From Ramlibacter ginsenosidimutans (lineage in GTDB: Bacteria > Pseudomonadota > Gammaproteobacteria > Burkholderiales > Burkholderiaceae_C), in the NCBI RefSeq assembly GCF_016654015.1, contig NZ_JAEPWM010000001.1:992001-1056000 (forward strand): DNA of 64,000 nucleotides. Reading direction: 5' to 3'. A model generated the notes under the pieces. It was not told the origin of the DNA, made no database searches, and was given only the letters and a program-made list of their open reading frames with translations. The position numbers and the translations under genes are program-made. The number at the start of each line of letters is the position of its first letter. Position 1 is the stretch's first letter. Below are positions 19,474-27,685 of the stretch, one piece after another.

Positions 19474-20424
19474 TCAGCTGCCCTTTTCCATCGCGCGGCG
19501 GTGCCGCTCGACGAATTCCTGGTAGGTGTCGACTCCGCGCAGTTGGAGGATGGTGTTGCGCACGGCGGCTTCGACCAGCACGGCCATGTTGCGGCCGGCG
19601 ACGACGGGGATCACGGCCTTGCGCACCGGCACGCCCAGCACGTCCTGCGTGAGCGGCTCGTAGGGCAGCCGCTCGTACTCGCGCTCCATGGTCTCGCGCC
19701 GCACCAGGTGCACGATCAGGCGCAGCCGCATCTTCCGCCGCACCGCGGTCTCGCCGAAGATGGCGCGGATATCGAGCAGGCCGATGCCGCGCACTTCCAG
19801 CAGGTTCTGCAGCAGCTCCGGGCAGCGGCCCTCGATGGTCGTCTGGTTCACACGGTAAAGATCGACCGCGTCGTCCGCAACGAGGCCGTTGCCGCGCGTG
19901 ATCAGCTCCAGGCCCAGCTCGCTCTTGCCCAGCCCCGACTCGCCGGTGATCAGCACGCCGAGCCCCAGGATGTCCATGAACACGCCGTGCATGGACGTGC
20001 GCTCGGCGAAGTGCTTCGAGAGATACGCACGCAGCACGTCGATGACGAACGCCGACGGCTCGGGCGTGGAGAACATCGGGATCTGCGCCCGCTCGCACAT
20101 GGACAGCAAGGCCTCGGGCGCGGCCTGGCCGTCGGTGAGCACGAGCACGGGCGGCTCCAGCGTCACGATGCGCGAGATGCGCCGGGCGCAGTCCTCCTGC
20201 GTGGCGTTGGTGAGGTAGGCCACCTCACGCTCGCCCAGGATCTGCACGCGATACGGGTGGATGTAGTTGAGGTACCCGACGAGGTCGGCGCCCGAACGGG
20301 CCTTGCGCACGGCGACTTCGTCGAACCGCCGCTCGGAGGCGCCGAGGCCCGCGACCCATTCCCACTTGAGCTGCCCGCGGTGGTCTTCGAACAGGACGTC
20401 GGCGCTGACGACGGTGGGTTTCAA
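19474..20424 (-). CDS. hprK: HPr kinase/phosphorylase
   Basis: Bifunctional enzyme that phosphorylates and dephosphorylates HPr on a serine, setting PTS-linked regulation. It has 316 residues. The Walker A loop GESGLGKS is at 161-168, His146 lies in [10 protein letters not shown], and the HprK signature [10 protein letters not shown] is at about 209-218. The start is 13 bases after the ptsN stop. In beta-proteobacteria it works with the regulatory PTS (PtsN, NPr) rather than sugar uptake. HPr and enzyme I genes are not in the window. Confidence 0.95.
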   Translation of the reverse strand: MKPTVVSADVLFEDHRGQLKWEWVAGLGASERRFDEVAVRKARSGADLVGYLNYIHPYRVQILGEREVAYLTNATQEDCARRISRIVTLEPPVLVLTDGQAAPEALLSMCERAQIPMFSTPEPSAFVIDVLRAYLSKHFAERTSMHGVFMDILGLGVLITGESGLGKSELGLELITRGNGLVADDAVDLYRVNQTTIEGRCPELLQNLLEVRGIGLLDIRAIFGETAVRRKMRLRLIVHLVRRETMEREYERLPYEPLTQDVLGVPVRKAVIPVVAGRNMAVLVEAAVRNTILQLRGVDTYQEFVERHRRAMEKGS

Positions 20425-20437
20425 GCGCTTTGGGCCC

Positions 20438-20905
20438 TCACTGGGGCTGGGCGGATTGCCAGCCGGCGATCACCTGGTGCAGCTGCCTGGCGTCGGTGCT
20501 GGAACGCATCTTGTCGCGCAGCGGCGCGTCGCTCAGGAGCTCGGCGATCTCGGACAGGATTTCCAGGTGCTTCTGCGTCGCGGCCTCCGGGACCAGCAGG
20601 AAGATCAGCAGGTTGACCGGTTGCTCGTCCGGGGCGTCGAAGCCGATGGGCGTCGCGAGCTGGAACAGCGCCGCCATCGGCGCCTTCAGGCCCTTGATGC
20701 GTCCGTGGGGAATGGCAACCCCGTGCCCGAGCCCGGTGGAGCCGAGGCGCTCGCGCGCGAACAGGCTGTCCGTGACCAGGGCGCGCGACAGGCCATGGAG
20801 GTTTTCGAACAGCAGCCCGGCTTCCTCGAAAGCCCGCTTCTTGCTCGTGGCGTCGACGCCGACCAGGACTTGGGCGGGCGGCAGGATGGACGCGAGGCGG
20901 TTCAT
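20438..20905 (-). CDS. ptsN: PTS IIA-Ntr regulatory protein
   Basis: Regulatory phosphocarrier of the nitrogen PTS. It controls targets such as potassium transport in other bacteria by protein contact. The ATG at 20905 gives 155 residues, [10 protein letters not shown]. The phosphorylated histidine is His67 in [11 protein letters not shown]. It lies between hpf and hprK in the common beta-proteobacterial order hpf-ptsN-hprK. The gap to hpf is 117 bases. Confidence 0.95.
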   Translation of the reverse strand: MNRLASILPPAQVLVGVDATSKKRAFEEAGLLFENLHGLSRALVTDSLFARERLGSTGLGHGVAIPHGRIKGLKAPMAALFQLATPIGFDAPDEQPVNLLIFLLVPEAATQKHLEILSEIAELLSDAPLRDKMRSSTDARQLHQVIAGWQSAQPQ

Positions 20906-21022
20906 GATGGGTGGGCGGATTATGCACGCGCGATGGTGCACTGCTCCCAAACGGCCGACCCGCGCTTCCCGACGACATGCCGGAAGCGGAAGCGGGCCCG
21001 GCGACGGGCCCGGCGTCCGGCT

Positions 21023-21352
21023 TTACATCACGCGTTTGGGTGCGTCGCAGTGATGGTCCTGCATGCGCGTCTTGTGCCGGCCGACCTGGCGGTCGAGCTT
21101 GTCGACGAGTTCGTCGAGCGCGGCGTAGAGATCCTGGTGCGCGCTTTCGGCAAACATGTCGCCGCCCTTCACATGGATGCGGCATTCGGCGCGCTGCCTT
21201 CGTTCCTTCTCCTTCTGCTTCTCCACGGTGAGCAAGACCTTGATGTCCACGACCTGATCGAAATGACGGGTGATGCGATCGAGCTTGGTGGTCACGTACG
21301 TTCTGAGAGCGGGGGTAACTTCGAGATGGTGACCGCTGATCGTCAGGTTCAT
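21023..21352 (-). CDS. hpf: ribosome hibernation promoting factor
   Basis: A 109-residue RaiA/HPF-family protein that binds the 30S subunit and forms inactive ribosomes in stationary phase. It begins [20 protein letters not shown] and contains [33 protein letters not shown] in pieces typical of the family. The short form lacks the C-terminal dimer domain of long HPF. A GGAGG-like site lies just before the ATG. rpoN normally precedes it in beta-proteobacteria but is missing here; the 291 bases upstream lead to two small genes instead. Confidence 0.95.
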   Translation of the reverse strand: MNLTISGHHLEVTPALRTYVTTKLDRITRHFDQVVDIKVLLTVEKQKEKERRQRAECRIHVKGGDMFAESAHQDLYAALDELVDKLDRQVGRHKTRMQDHHCDAPKRVM

Positions 21353-21643
21353 GGAGCCTCCTGTGACTTGGGTTGGACACGGCGCCGTTGCGGCGCGGGG
21401 GGAAGGAACTGCGCTAACTCTCTGCGACCCACTATGCCCCCCGCCCCCTCAAAAGTCCATTGATTTCCCTCAGGCTCAGGCGCGATTCCAGGGTGAGATC
21501 GAGCGCTGGCAAGCGCTCGCGCGGACACCGGCGCGCAAGCCACACGACGAGCGGCCGCACCAAAGCGAACGGCCCTCGCAAGGGCCGTTGGCAAGCACGA
21601 ACAGCGGCCGTGCGGCCGCCTCGCTCAGAGGGTCAGGATGCGA
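21353..21643. other. gap upstream of hpf
   Basis: No gene is supported here. It should hold the hpf promoter and the end of the small-gene transcript. The only clear structure is the hairpin at 21568-21589. The run of G in minus-strand sense near 21435-21455 is striking, but no standard -10/-35 pair stands out. Confidence 0.5.
21568..21589 (-). terminator. candidate hairpin terminator after small genes
   Basis: A perfect inverted repeat with a 9-base stem: AACGGCCCT, loop CGCA, then AGGGCCGTT. It lies 55 bases downstream of the 56-codon gene, in the right place to end its transcript. No T-run follows, so an intrinsic terminator is not proven. Confidence 0.5.
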
Positions 21644-21814
21644 TCAACGCAGGCGCCAGAGCGCCGCCGCGTCGAGATGGTTCCACGTGCCCGCTGCCTT
21701 GGGGTGCGCCTGCGCGCCGGGGCGCTCGAGGTTGGCGTGCTCCACGCGATCGGCCTGCGGCTTGTCGCGGGGCGTGTCGGCGTAGCGGTGATTGGACTTG
21801 GGTTCCTTGAACAT
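21644..21814 (-). CDS. small basic hypothetical protein, 56 residues
   Basis: A small gene starting ATG at 21814, with GGAG 6-8 bases upstream, and ending TGA at 21644. The product begins MFKEPKSNHRYADTPRDKPQ and ends DAAALWRLR. It is rich in Lys, Arg, Asp, Pro and His, has no signal peptide or membrane segment, and looks disordered apart from a short C-terminal hydrophobic helix. It is 21 bases downstream of a second small gene. The good ribosome binding site, clean start and stop, and terminator-like hairpin support a real gene. I recognise no family. Confidence 0.6.
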   Translation of the reverse strand: MFKEPKSNHRYADTPRDKPQADRVEHANLERPGAQAHPKAAGTWNHLDAAALWRLR

Positions 21815-21835
21815 GACTGTCTCCTGCGCCTACGG

Positions 21836-22030
21836 TTAGCTGCCGGTGGCGCTGCTTTGGGGCCGCTTGGGATCCTGCGAGCTGGTGCTGCGCTCGCCGT
21901 GGCGACTGATGAACGGCCAGGCGTGCCCGCTGCGTGCCGGACGCACGGCCAGGGGGCTGTCCTTGCCTTCTGCCGAGGCGGGCTGCCAGTTGGGGCGGCG
22001 GGCGTTCGGGTCGGTCGCTAGCTGGATCAT
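21836..22030 (-). CDS. small hypothetical protein, 64 residues
   Basis: Starts ATG at 22030 with AAGGAG about 6 bases upstream and ends TAA at 21836. The product begins MIQLATDPNARRPNWQPASA and ends SSATGS. It is polar, rich in Pro, Ser and Arg, lacks Cys and membrane segments, and is probably disordered. The upstream leader contains a CCGGAC/GTCCGG hairpin (22050-22065). Together with the 56-codon gene it forms a likely bicistron. This composition recalls small stress- or stationary-phase proteins, but I can assign no function. Confidence 0.6.
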   Translation of the reverse strand: MIQLATDPNARRPNWQPASAEGKDSPLAVRPARSGHAWPFISRHGERSTSSQDPKRPQSSATGS

Positions 22031-22393
22031 CTGGGCTCCTTGCTGTCTGCCGGACCGGAGTCCGGGGCGATGGAGCCAATGTAGGGTGGGCGGTTGAGCC
22101 CTGCTGTCGGACGTTCTGGCCCAGCTGTGTAGGATTTGTCCTGCGGATGAGGCTCGACCATGGGCGTCGTACTGGCTGCCTGTCCAGCGCTGCCCGGGCG
22201 CACTTCCTGGGCGCGGCATAATCGGCGCCTCCAAACGGCCAAGGACGCTCCCGGAAACTCGCTCCAGGCGAACCGGGCGATCGCCGCACGATACTCCGGA
22301 GGCCCCGCCAGCCGGCAGCTCCCGATGCCCGTGCCGCGGTGCGTTGGAAGCACCACCCGCCGCACCACAGAACACCACGCACGGGACGGAGCC
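22031..22393. other. divergent gap: small genes and corA
   Basis: A 363-base non-coding stretch that should hold divergent promoters. Visible items are a small hairpin (CCGGAC, CGGA, GTCCGG) at 22050-22065 near the minus-strand start, and a CATAAT hexamer near 22216 that could be a -10 for corA, leaving a leader of roughly 165 bases. Open frames continuing upstream from corA have no family support. I see no consensus riboswitch. Confidence 0.4.
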
Positions 22394-23386
22394 ATGCTCA
22401 ACATCTTCACGCTCGCCAACGGCCGATTGTTCCAGGAGGAGATCGAGTCGCTGGAAGAACTCTCGCGCTTCCAGCCGGTGTGGGTCGACCTGGAGGCGCC
22501 CACGCTGGAGGAGAAGCGCTGGGTCAAGCAGTACTACGGGCTGTCCATCCCGGAAGACGTGATGGACGAGGACATCGAGGAGTCCGCGCGTTTCTACGAA
22601 GAGGACAACGGTGAACTGCACATCCGCAGCGACTTCCTGATCGCCAACGAGGAGGAGCCGCGCACGGTGCGCGTGGCCTTCATCCTCAACCTGATGAACA
22701 GCACGCTCAAGAGCCACGGCGTGCTGTTTTCGATCCACGACGAGGACGTGCCCGTGTTCCGGCTGCTGCGCCTGCGCGCGCGGCGCGCGCCCGGCCTGAT
22801 CGCCGATGCCAAGGAAGTGCTGCTCAAGCTGTTCGACGCCGATGCGGAATACTCCGCCGACACCCTCGAAGGCATCTACGACGCGCTCGAGGAGGTCAGC
22901 AAGAAGGTGCTCGCCGGCAAGGTGACCGACACGCTGGCGCGCGAGGCACTGGAAGCCATCGCGCGGCAGGAAGACCTGAACGGCCGCATCCGCCGCAACG
23001 TGATGGACACCCGGCGGGCCGTGAGCTTCATGATGCGCAGCCGCATGCTCACCGCGGAGCAGTTCGAGGAGGCGCGGCAGATCCTGCGCGACATCGAATC
23101 GCTGGACAACCACACGGCCTTCCTGTTCGACAAGATCAACTTCCTGATGGATGCCACGGTCGGCTTCATCAACATCAACCAGAACAAGATCATCAAGATC
23201 TTCTCGGTCGCAAGCGTGGCGCTGCTGCCGCCGACGCTGGTCGCCAGCATCTACGGCATGAACCTGCACTTCCCCGAGCTGGAGTGGCTGGGCCCGGTCT
23301 TCAGTTATCCCTACGTGGTGGTGCTGATGATCCTGAGCGCGGCAGCGCCCATGTGGTACTTCGGCCGCCGGGGCTGGCTGAGCTGA
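22394..23386 (+). CDS. corA: magnesium/cobalt transporter CorA
   Basis: Pentameric inner-membrane channel for Mg2+ (also Co2+ and Ni2+). It has 330 residues. A large acidic cytoplasmic domain is followed by two C-terminal membrane segments; the pore-entry signature GMN is at 288-290, directly after the first segment (SVALLPPTLVASIYGMN). The start MLNIFTLANG follows GGACGGAGCC, giving a GGAG site. An in-frame extension to 22160 is not conserved in character. A metal-uptake operon begins 27 bases downstream. Confidence 0.95.
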   Translation: MLNIFTLANGRLFQEEIESLEELSRFQPVWVDLEAPTLEEKRWVKQYYGLSIPEDVMDEDIEESARFYEEDNGELHIRSDFLIANEEEPRTVRVAFILNLMNSTLKSHGVLFSIHDEDVPVFRLLRLRARRAPGLIADAKEVLLKLFDADAEYSADTLEGIYDALEEVSKKVLAGKVTDTLAREALEAIARQEDLNGRIRRNVMDTRRAVSFMMRSRMLTAEQFEEARQILRDIESLDNHTAFLFDKINFLMDATVGFININQNKIIKIFSVASVALLPPTLVASIYGMNLHFPELEWLGPVFSYPYVVVLMILSAAAPMWYFGRRGWLS

Positions 23387-23413
23387 ACTCGCACCCGGCG
23401 TAAGATCCGCGCC

Positions 23414-23761
23414 GTGCTGCTTGCCTCCGTCCGCCGACTGCTGGCCTCCCGCCGCTGCGCGTGGGTGCTGGCCTGCGCGCTGTGCCTGCCGGTCGCGCAG
23501 TGGGCAAGCACGGTCCACGTGCTGCAGCACCTGCAGTCGATCGCGGCGGCACAGGACGAGAAGCCGACGCTCGCGAACGCAGCCTGCGACCTGTGCCTGG
23601 TGGCCGCAGCGATCGGCAGCGGCCCTCCCGCGGCGACGCCGCACGTGCAGGCGCTCGTCTCGCTGCCGCACGCGAACCCCGGCTGCCCGGCGTTCGCGAC
23701 GCGTGTCGCGCCTCCTCCCCGCCACTACGCCAGCCGCGCCCCGCCTCTCCTGCACGCGTGA
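23414..23761 (+). CDS. small DUF2946-like protein by metal transporter
   Basis: A 115-residue protein with a GTG start. It has an N-terminal basic stretch and a hydrophobic segment (about 14-30) that could be a signal or anchor. A later ANAACDLCLVAAAIG segment gives a CxxC pair near residues 58-61, with histidines at HVLQHLQ. This layout resembles DUF2946-type proteins found near metal transport genes. It lies 27 bases after corA and 57 bases before a predicted outer-membrane protein, so it probably opens the metal operon. A role in periplasmic metal binding is inference only. Confidence 0.55.
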   Translation: MLLASVRRLLASRRCAWVLACALCLPVAQWASTVHVLQHLQSIAAAQDEKPTLANAACDLCLVAAAIGSGPPAATPHVQALVSLPHANPGCPAFATRVAPPPRHYASRAPPLLHA

Positions 23762-23818
23762 CATGCCGGTGCCGCACGGGTCGTGCGGCCTTCGTCGTTT
23801 CGTGCAAGGAGACCCACG

Positions 23819-25273
23819 ATGGATCACGTAGTCCGCCGGGCAGGATGGATCCTGTGCCTGGCTGCGGGCAGCGCCGTGGCGCAAACCGCTTCACCCCCAA
23901 CCCATCCCAATCCCGACACGCAGGCCCTGCGCCGCGAGATCGCCGCCATGCGCGCCGAGTACGAGGCGCGCATCCAGGCGCTGGAGAAGCGCGTGCAGGC
24001 CGCCGAGGCGGCGGCAGCAGCTTCGCCTCCGAATGCCACCGCAGCGGCACCCGCAGCGACGGCGCCCGCCGCCACGACAGCGACTGCTGCACCCACGGGC
24101 GGCGGCAGCGCGGCGGGCGGCGGCTTCCAGCCGGCCCTCTCGCTCATCCTGTCCGGCGCTTACTACAACAGCTCGCAGGACCCCGCCACCTATCGCATCC
24201 GCGGCTTCTCGCTGCCGCCCGACGCCGCGATCGGTCCGGGCGTGCGCGGCTTCAGCCTCGCCGAGTCCGAGCTGGGGCTCGCCGCCAACATCGACCCCTG
24301 GTTCCGCGGCGCGGCCAACCTCTCGTTCGCACCGGACAACACGGTGTCGGTGGAGGAGGCGTATGTCGAGACGACATCGCTCGGCCACGGGCTCAACCTG
24401 CGGGCCGGCCGCTTCTTCTCGAACATCGGCTACCTCAATCCGCAACATGCCCATGCCTGGGACTTCGCCGATGCGCCGCTCGCCTACCAGGCGATGCTGG
24501 GCACCCAATTCGACGATGACGGCGTGCGGCTCACATGGCTCGCGCCGACCGAGCAGTTCATCGAGCTGAGCGCCGAGGCCGGACGCGGCCGCAGCTATCC
24601 GGGCAGCGACACGTCGCACAATGCTCCGGGCATGTACACGCTCGCCGCGCACAATGCTCCGGGCATGTACACGCTCGCCGCGCACACCGGCGGCGACATC
24701 GGCGACAGCAGCAGTTGGCGCGCAGGCCTCTCGTACCTGCATGCGCATGCGGGCGACCAGGAACTCCTCGCGTTCGACCCCGCCGGCAAGGAGATCCGCA
24801 ACCGCTTCGCCGGCAGCACGGGCGTCTGGATCGCCGACGCTGTCTGGAAATGGGCGCCCAACGGCAATGCGACCCGGACCAACTTCAAGCTGCAAGGCGA
24901 ATACCTGCAAAGCCGGCGCGACGGCAGCATGGTGGTCGACACGGCCGGCGCGGCCTCGCCGGGCGACTACCGGGCAACGCAGTCGGGCTGGTACCTGCAA
25001 GGTGTCTACCAGTTCATGCCGCACTGGCGATTCGGGCTGCGCACCGAGCGGCTGTCGCCAGGCACACCGGACTACGGCAGCAACAGCGGGCTGGTCGCGC
25101 AGGACAGCGGCTCGCCCAGCAAGAACACGTTGATGCTGGACTGGAGTCCCAGCGAGTTCTCGCGCTGGCGTTTCCAACTGGCGCAGGACCGCGCGCGCGC
25201 GGGAGCAGCGGACACGCAGTGGCTCATTCAATACCAGATGAGCCTGGGCGCCCATGGCGCGCACAGCTATTGA
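23819..25273 (+). CDS. predicted outer-membrane porin-like protein
   Basis: A 484-residue exported protein. The signal peptide ends near AVAQT (about residue 22). A coiled coil follows (about 33-70, TQALRREIAAMRAEYEARIQ), then an Ala/Thr linker and a barrel-like region rich in aromatic and alternating residues that ends SLGAHGAHSY. The coiled coil resembles the N-terminal trimerising helix of some metal-linked porins. The ATG follows AAGGAG. It contains a perfect 33-base tandem duplication (24617-24682). Its place between a DUF2946-like gene and a zinc-type binding protein suggests passage of metal or a metal chelate across the outer membrane. Confidence 0.7.
   Translation: MDHVVRRAGWILCLAAGSAVAQTASPPTHPNPDTQALRREIAAMRAEYEARIQALEKRVQAAEAAAAASPPNATAAAPAATAPAATTATAAPTGGGSAAGGGFQPALSLILSGAYYNSSQDPATYRIRGFSLPPDAAIGPGVRGFSLAESELGLAANIDPWFRGAANLSFAPDNTVSVEEAYVETTSLGHGLNLRAGRFFSNIGYLNPQHAHAWDFADAPLAYQAMLGTQFDDDGVRLTWLAPTEQFIELSAEAGRGRSYPGSDTSHNAPGMYTLAAHNAPGMYTLAAHTGGDIGDSSSWRAGLSYLHAHAGDQELLAFDPAGKEIRNRFAGSTGVWIADAVWKWAPNGNATRTNFKLQGEYLQSRRDGSMVVDTAGAASPGDYRATQSGWYLQGVYQFMPHWRFGLRTERLSPGTPDYGSNSGLVAQDSGSPSKNTLMLDWSPSEFSRWRFQLAQDRARAGAADTQWLIQYQMSLGAHGAHSY
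24617..24682 (+). repeat. 33-bp perfect tandem duplication
   Basis: Two identical 33-base units in frame, 24617-24649 and 24650-24682, encode HNAPGMYTLAA twice. Both units are identical at every base, so the duplication is recent or recurrent and probably arose by replication slippage. The first His of the next repeat frame continues as HTGGD, showing a partial third phase. Confidence 0.95.
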
Positions 25274-25286
25274 GCAAGGAAACGCA

Positions 25287-26207
25287 ATGAAGATCACCCG
25301 TCCCCCCATCCTCGCTGCCGCGGCGCTCGCGCTGGCCGCGCTCACGGCACCCGCCCACGCGGCGCTGAAAGTCTTCGCCTGCGAACCCGAGTGGGCCGCC
25401 CTCACCCAGGAGCTGGGGGGCAAGCTCGTGGACGTGAGTTCGGCGACCACCGCCTTGCAGGACCCGCACCAGATCCAGGCGCGCCCCAGCCTGATCGCGC
25501 GCATGCGCGCCGCCGACCTCGTCGTGTGCACCGGCGCCGAGCTGGAGGTCGGCTGGCTGCCCGTGCTGCTGCAGCAGTCCGGCAACGACAAGGTGCAGCC
25601 AGGCCAGCCCGGCAACTTCGCGGCGGCCGATTTCGTGCGCAAGCTGGAAGTGCCCACCAGCGTCGACCGCTCGCAAGGCGACGTGCACGCGGCCGGCAAC
25701 CCGCACATCCAGACCGATCCGCGCAACATGGCCGCCATCGCGCCCAAGCTCGCAGCGCGACTGGAGCAGCTCGATCCCTCGCATGCCGCGCAGTACGCCC
25801 AGCAGTCCGCGGCGTTCGAGCAGAAATGGCAGCAGGCGCTCGCGCGCTGGACCACGCAGGCGGCGCCGCTGCGCGGCGTGCCCGTCGTCTCGCAGCACAA
25901 GGCGTTCGCGTACCTCTATGACTGGCTGGGGCTCAAGGAGGTCGCGGTGCTCGAGCCGAAGCCGGGCGTGGAGCCCAGCGCGGCCCACCTGCAGTCCGTG
26001 CTCGCGACGCTCAAGGCCACGCCGGCGCGCATGGTCGTGTACTCGGCCTATCTCGATCCCAAGCCTTCCGAGTGGCTCTCCAGCAATGCCGGCATCCCCG
26101 CAGTGAAGCTCGCCTTCACCGTGGGTGGCACCGACGCGGCCAAGGACCTGTTCGGACTCTACGACGACACGGTCGCCCGCCTGCTCGCCGCGGCGCACGC
26201 CAAATGA
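25287..26207 (+). CDS. zinc/manganese ABC substrate-binding protein
   Basis: Periplasmic cluster-9 (ZnuA-like) metal-binding protein of 306 residues. The signal peptide ends at AHA (about residue 25). Candidate metal ligands are His61 (LQDPHQIQARP), His140 (NPHIQTDP), His204 (SQHKAFAYL) and an acidic residue near the end (GLYDD). The His-rich loop of classic ZnuA is missing. The stop overlaps the permease start as ATGA, which indicates coupled translation. I cannot tell zinc from manganese by sequence. Confidence 0.85.
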   Translation: MKITRPPILAAAALALAALTAPAHAALKVFACEPEWAALTQELGGKLVDVSSATTALQDPHQIQARPSLIARMRAADLVVCTGAELEVGWLPVLLQQSGNDKVQPGQPGNFAAADFVRKLEVPTSVDRSQGDVHAAGNPHIQTDPRNMAAIAPKLAARLEQLDPSHAAQYAQQSAAFEQKWQQALARWTTQAAPLRGVPVVSQHKAFAYLYDWLGLKEVAVLEPKPGVEPSAAHLQSVLATLKATPARMVVYSAYLDPKPSEWLSSNAGIPAVKLAFTVGGTDAAKDLFGLYDDTVARLLAAAHAK

Positions 26208-26962
26208 ACTGGGGCGCCATCGACCTCGGCATCCTCGGGCCTGGGCTCGTCGCCGGCCTGCTCGTGCTCGCCAGCCACGTGCCGCTGGGCATGCAGGTGC
26301 TCGACCGCGGCATCGTGTTCATCGACCTGGCGATCGCGCAGATCGCCGGCCTGGGCGTGATCGCCGCGGACTCGCTGAGACTGCCCGAGCACGGGCTCGC
26401 CGTGCAGGGCGCCGCGCTGGTCGCAGCGTTGCTGGGCGCGGGCCTCCTCACCTGGACCGAACGCCGCCTGCCCGAACAGCAGGAAGCACTGATCGGCGTG
26501 CTGTTCGTGCTCGCGGCCTCGGTCGGCCTGCTCCTGCTGGCCAGCAATCCGCACGGCGGCGAGCACCTGAAGGACCTGCTCGTGGGGCAGATCCTGTGGG
26601 TCGGCACCCCGCAACTCCTGGCGCTGGCGGCGGTGACGGCGTTCCTGCTGCTCGCGCTGGCGCTCGGCTGGGTGCGGCGCCTGCGCTTCGGCTTCTACGC
26701 TGCGTTCGCGCTCGCGGTGACGGCGTCGGTGCAGTTGGTGGGCGTGTACCTGGTGTTCACCAGCCTGATCGTGCCGGCGCTCGCGACGCTGCGCAGCTCC
26801 GGCCGGACGCGGCTCGTGCTGGGCTATGTGATCGGTGCCGTGGGCTACGCCATCGGCCTCGCGCTGTCCGCCGTGCTGGACCTGCCCTCCGGTCCGACCG
26901 TGGTCTGCACGCTCGCCGCCGTCGCAGCCCTGGCGCCCCTGCTGCAGCGCCGGGCAAGCTGA
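26204..26962 (+). CDS. metal ABC transporter permease
   Basis: A 252-residue ABC-3 family permease (ZnuB/MntB type) with about seven to eight membrane segments. Family features are GMQVLDRGIVFIDLAIAQ, the EALIGVLFVLAAS segment and a late VYLVFTSLIVPALATL region. The ATG overlaps the binding protein's TGA. No ATP-binding gene follows: the next gene is an exported protein of unknown function. The permease must therefore borrow an ATPase encoded elsewhere, or be non-functional. Confidence 0.88.
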   Translation: MNWGAIDLGILGPGLVAGLLVLASHVPLGMQVLDRGIVFIDLAIAQIAGLGVIAADSLRLPEHGLAVQGAALVAALLGAGLLTWTERRLPEQQEALIGVLFVLAASVGLLLLASNPHGGEHLKDLLVGQILWVGTPQLLALAAVTAFLLLALALGWVRRLRFGFYAAFALAVTASVQLVGVYLVFTSLIVPALATLRSSGRTRLVLGYVIGAVGYAIGLALSAVLDLPSGPTVVCTLAAVAALAPLLQRRAS

Positions 26963-27013
26963 GGCATCATCCGGCCGGAAAGGACTGCCGCACTCCGCCG
27001 GCAGGGGAGTGCG

Positions 27014-27685
27014 ATGAGGAACCGTTCGCGAGGCCTGCTTGCGGTGGCCGCCTGGTGTGCCTGTGCCGGCGCGCGCGCAGCCGGGGGCCATTTTTCCGTC
27101 GACGATGCGAGCCTGCTGGAACCGGGCCACTGCGAGGAGGAGACCTGGGCGAGCCACTACGACGGCGGCGCCCAGCTGCTCCACGCCGGCGTCAACTGCC
27201 GCGTGGGCCCCATTGAAATCGACGGCGCCGGCGAGCACGCACGCGGCGACGGCCGCTCCGCGACGGCCTGGAACCTCGAGGTCAAATGGGCCCACGAGCT
27301 GGACGAGCAGTGGAGCGTCGGCGCCGACCTGCAGCCGATCTGGATCACGCAGCAGCATCCGAACTATGCGGGCACGCGCTTCTATGCGATCGCCACCTGG
27401 CATCCCCTGAAGAGCCTCGCGGTGAATGCCAACCTGGGCCGGGACTTCGGGAACGGCACGCGGGACCTGCCGCGCGGCGGCGTGTCGCTGGAGTGGCAGG
27501 CCAGCGAGCCCTGGACGCTCATCGTGGAGCGCTACCTGGAAAACGAAACGCACTTCGTGCGCGCCGGCGCCCACTGGAGCCCGAACGGGCGCTGGAGCGT
27601 GGACCTGAGCCGCGCCCAGCGCCTCGCGGGGCCCAACGCCTCCTACTGGACGCTCGGCATCACGCTGCCCCTCGCGGGCGATTAG
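27014..27685 (+). CDS. exported barrel-like protein, metal operon
   Basis: A 223-residue protein with a signal peptide ending near ARAAGG (about residue 24). The rest is rich in Trp, His and alternating polar and hydrophobic residues (SVGADLQPIWITQQHPNYAG; GVSLEWQASEPWTLIVERY), like a small outer-membrane beta barrel. It starts 51 bases after the permease and is probably in its operon. A Cys pair (EPGHCEEE and GVNCRVG) may form a disulfide. I recognise no named family. Its TAG stop overlaps the convergent mtnN stop. Confidence 0.65.
   Translation: MRNRSRGLLAVAAWCACAGARAAGGHFSVDDASLLEPGHCEEETWASHYDGGAQLLHAGVNCRVGPIEIDGAGEHARGDGRSATAWNLEVKWAHELDEQWSVGADLQPIWITQQHPNYAGTRFYAIATWHPLKSLAVNANLGRDFGNGTRDLPRGGVSLEWQASEPWTLIVERYLENETHFVRAGAHWSPNGRWSVDLSRAQRLAGPNASYWTLGITLPLAGD

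Noticed and set aside
23387..23413. Zur-binding site before the metal operon
   Set aside because: The gap is 27 bases and too GC-rich for the AT-rich Zur palindrome.
24617..24682. Tandem 33-base repeat as a CRISPR
   Set aside because: Only two adjacent units, no spacers, inside a coding gene.
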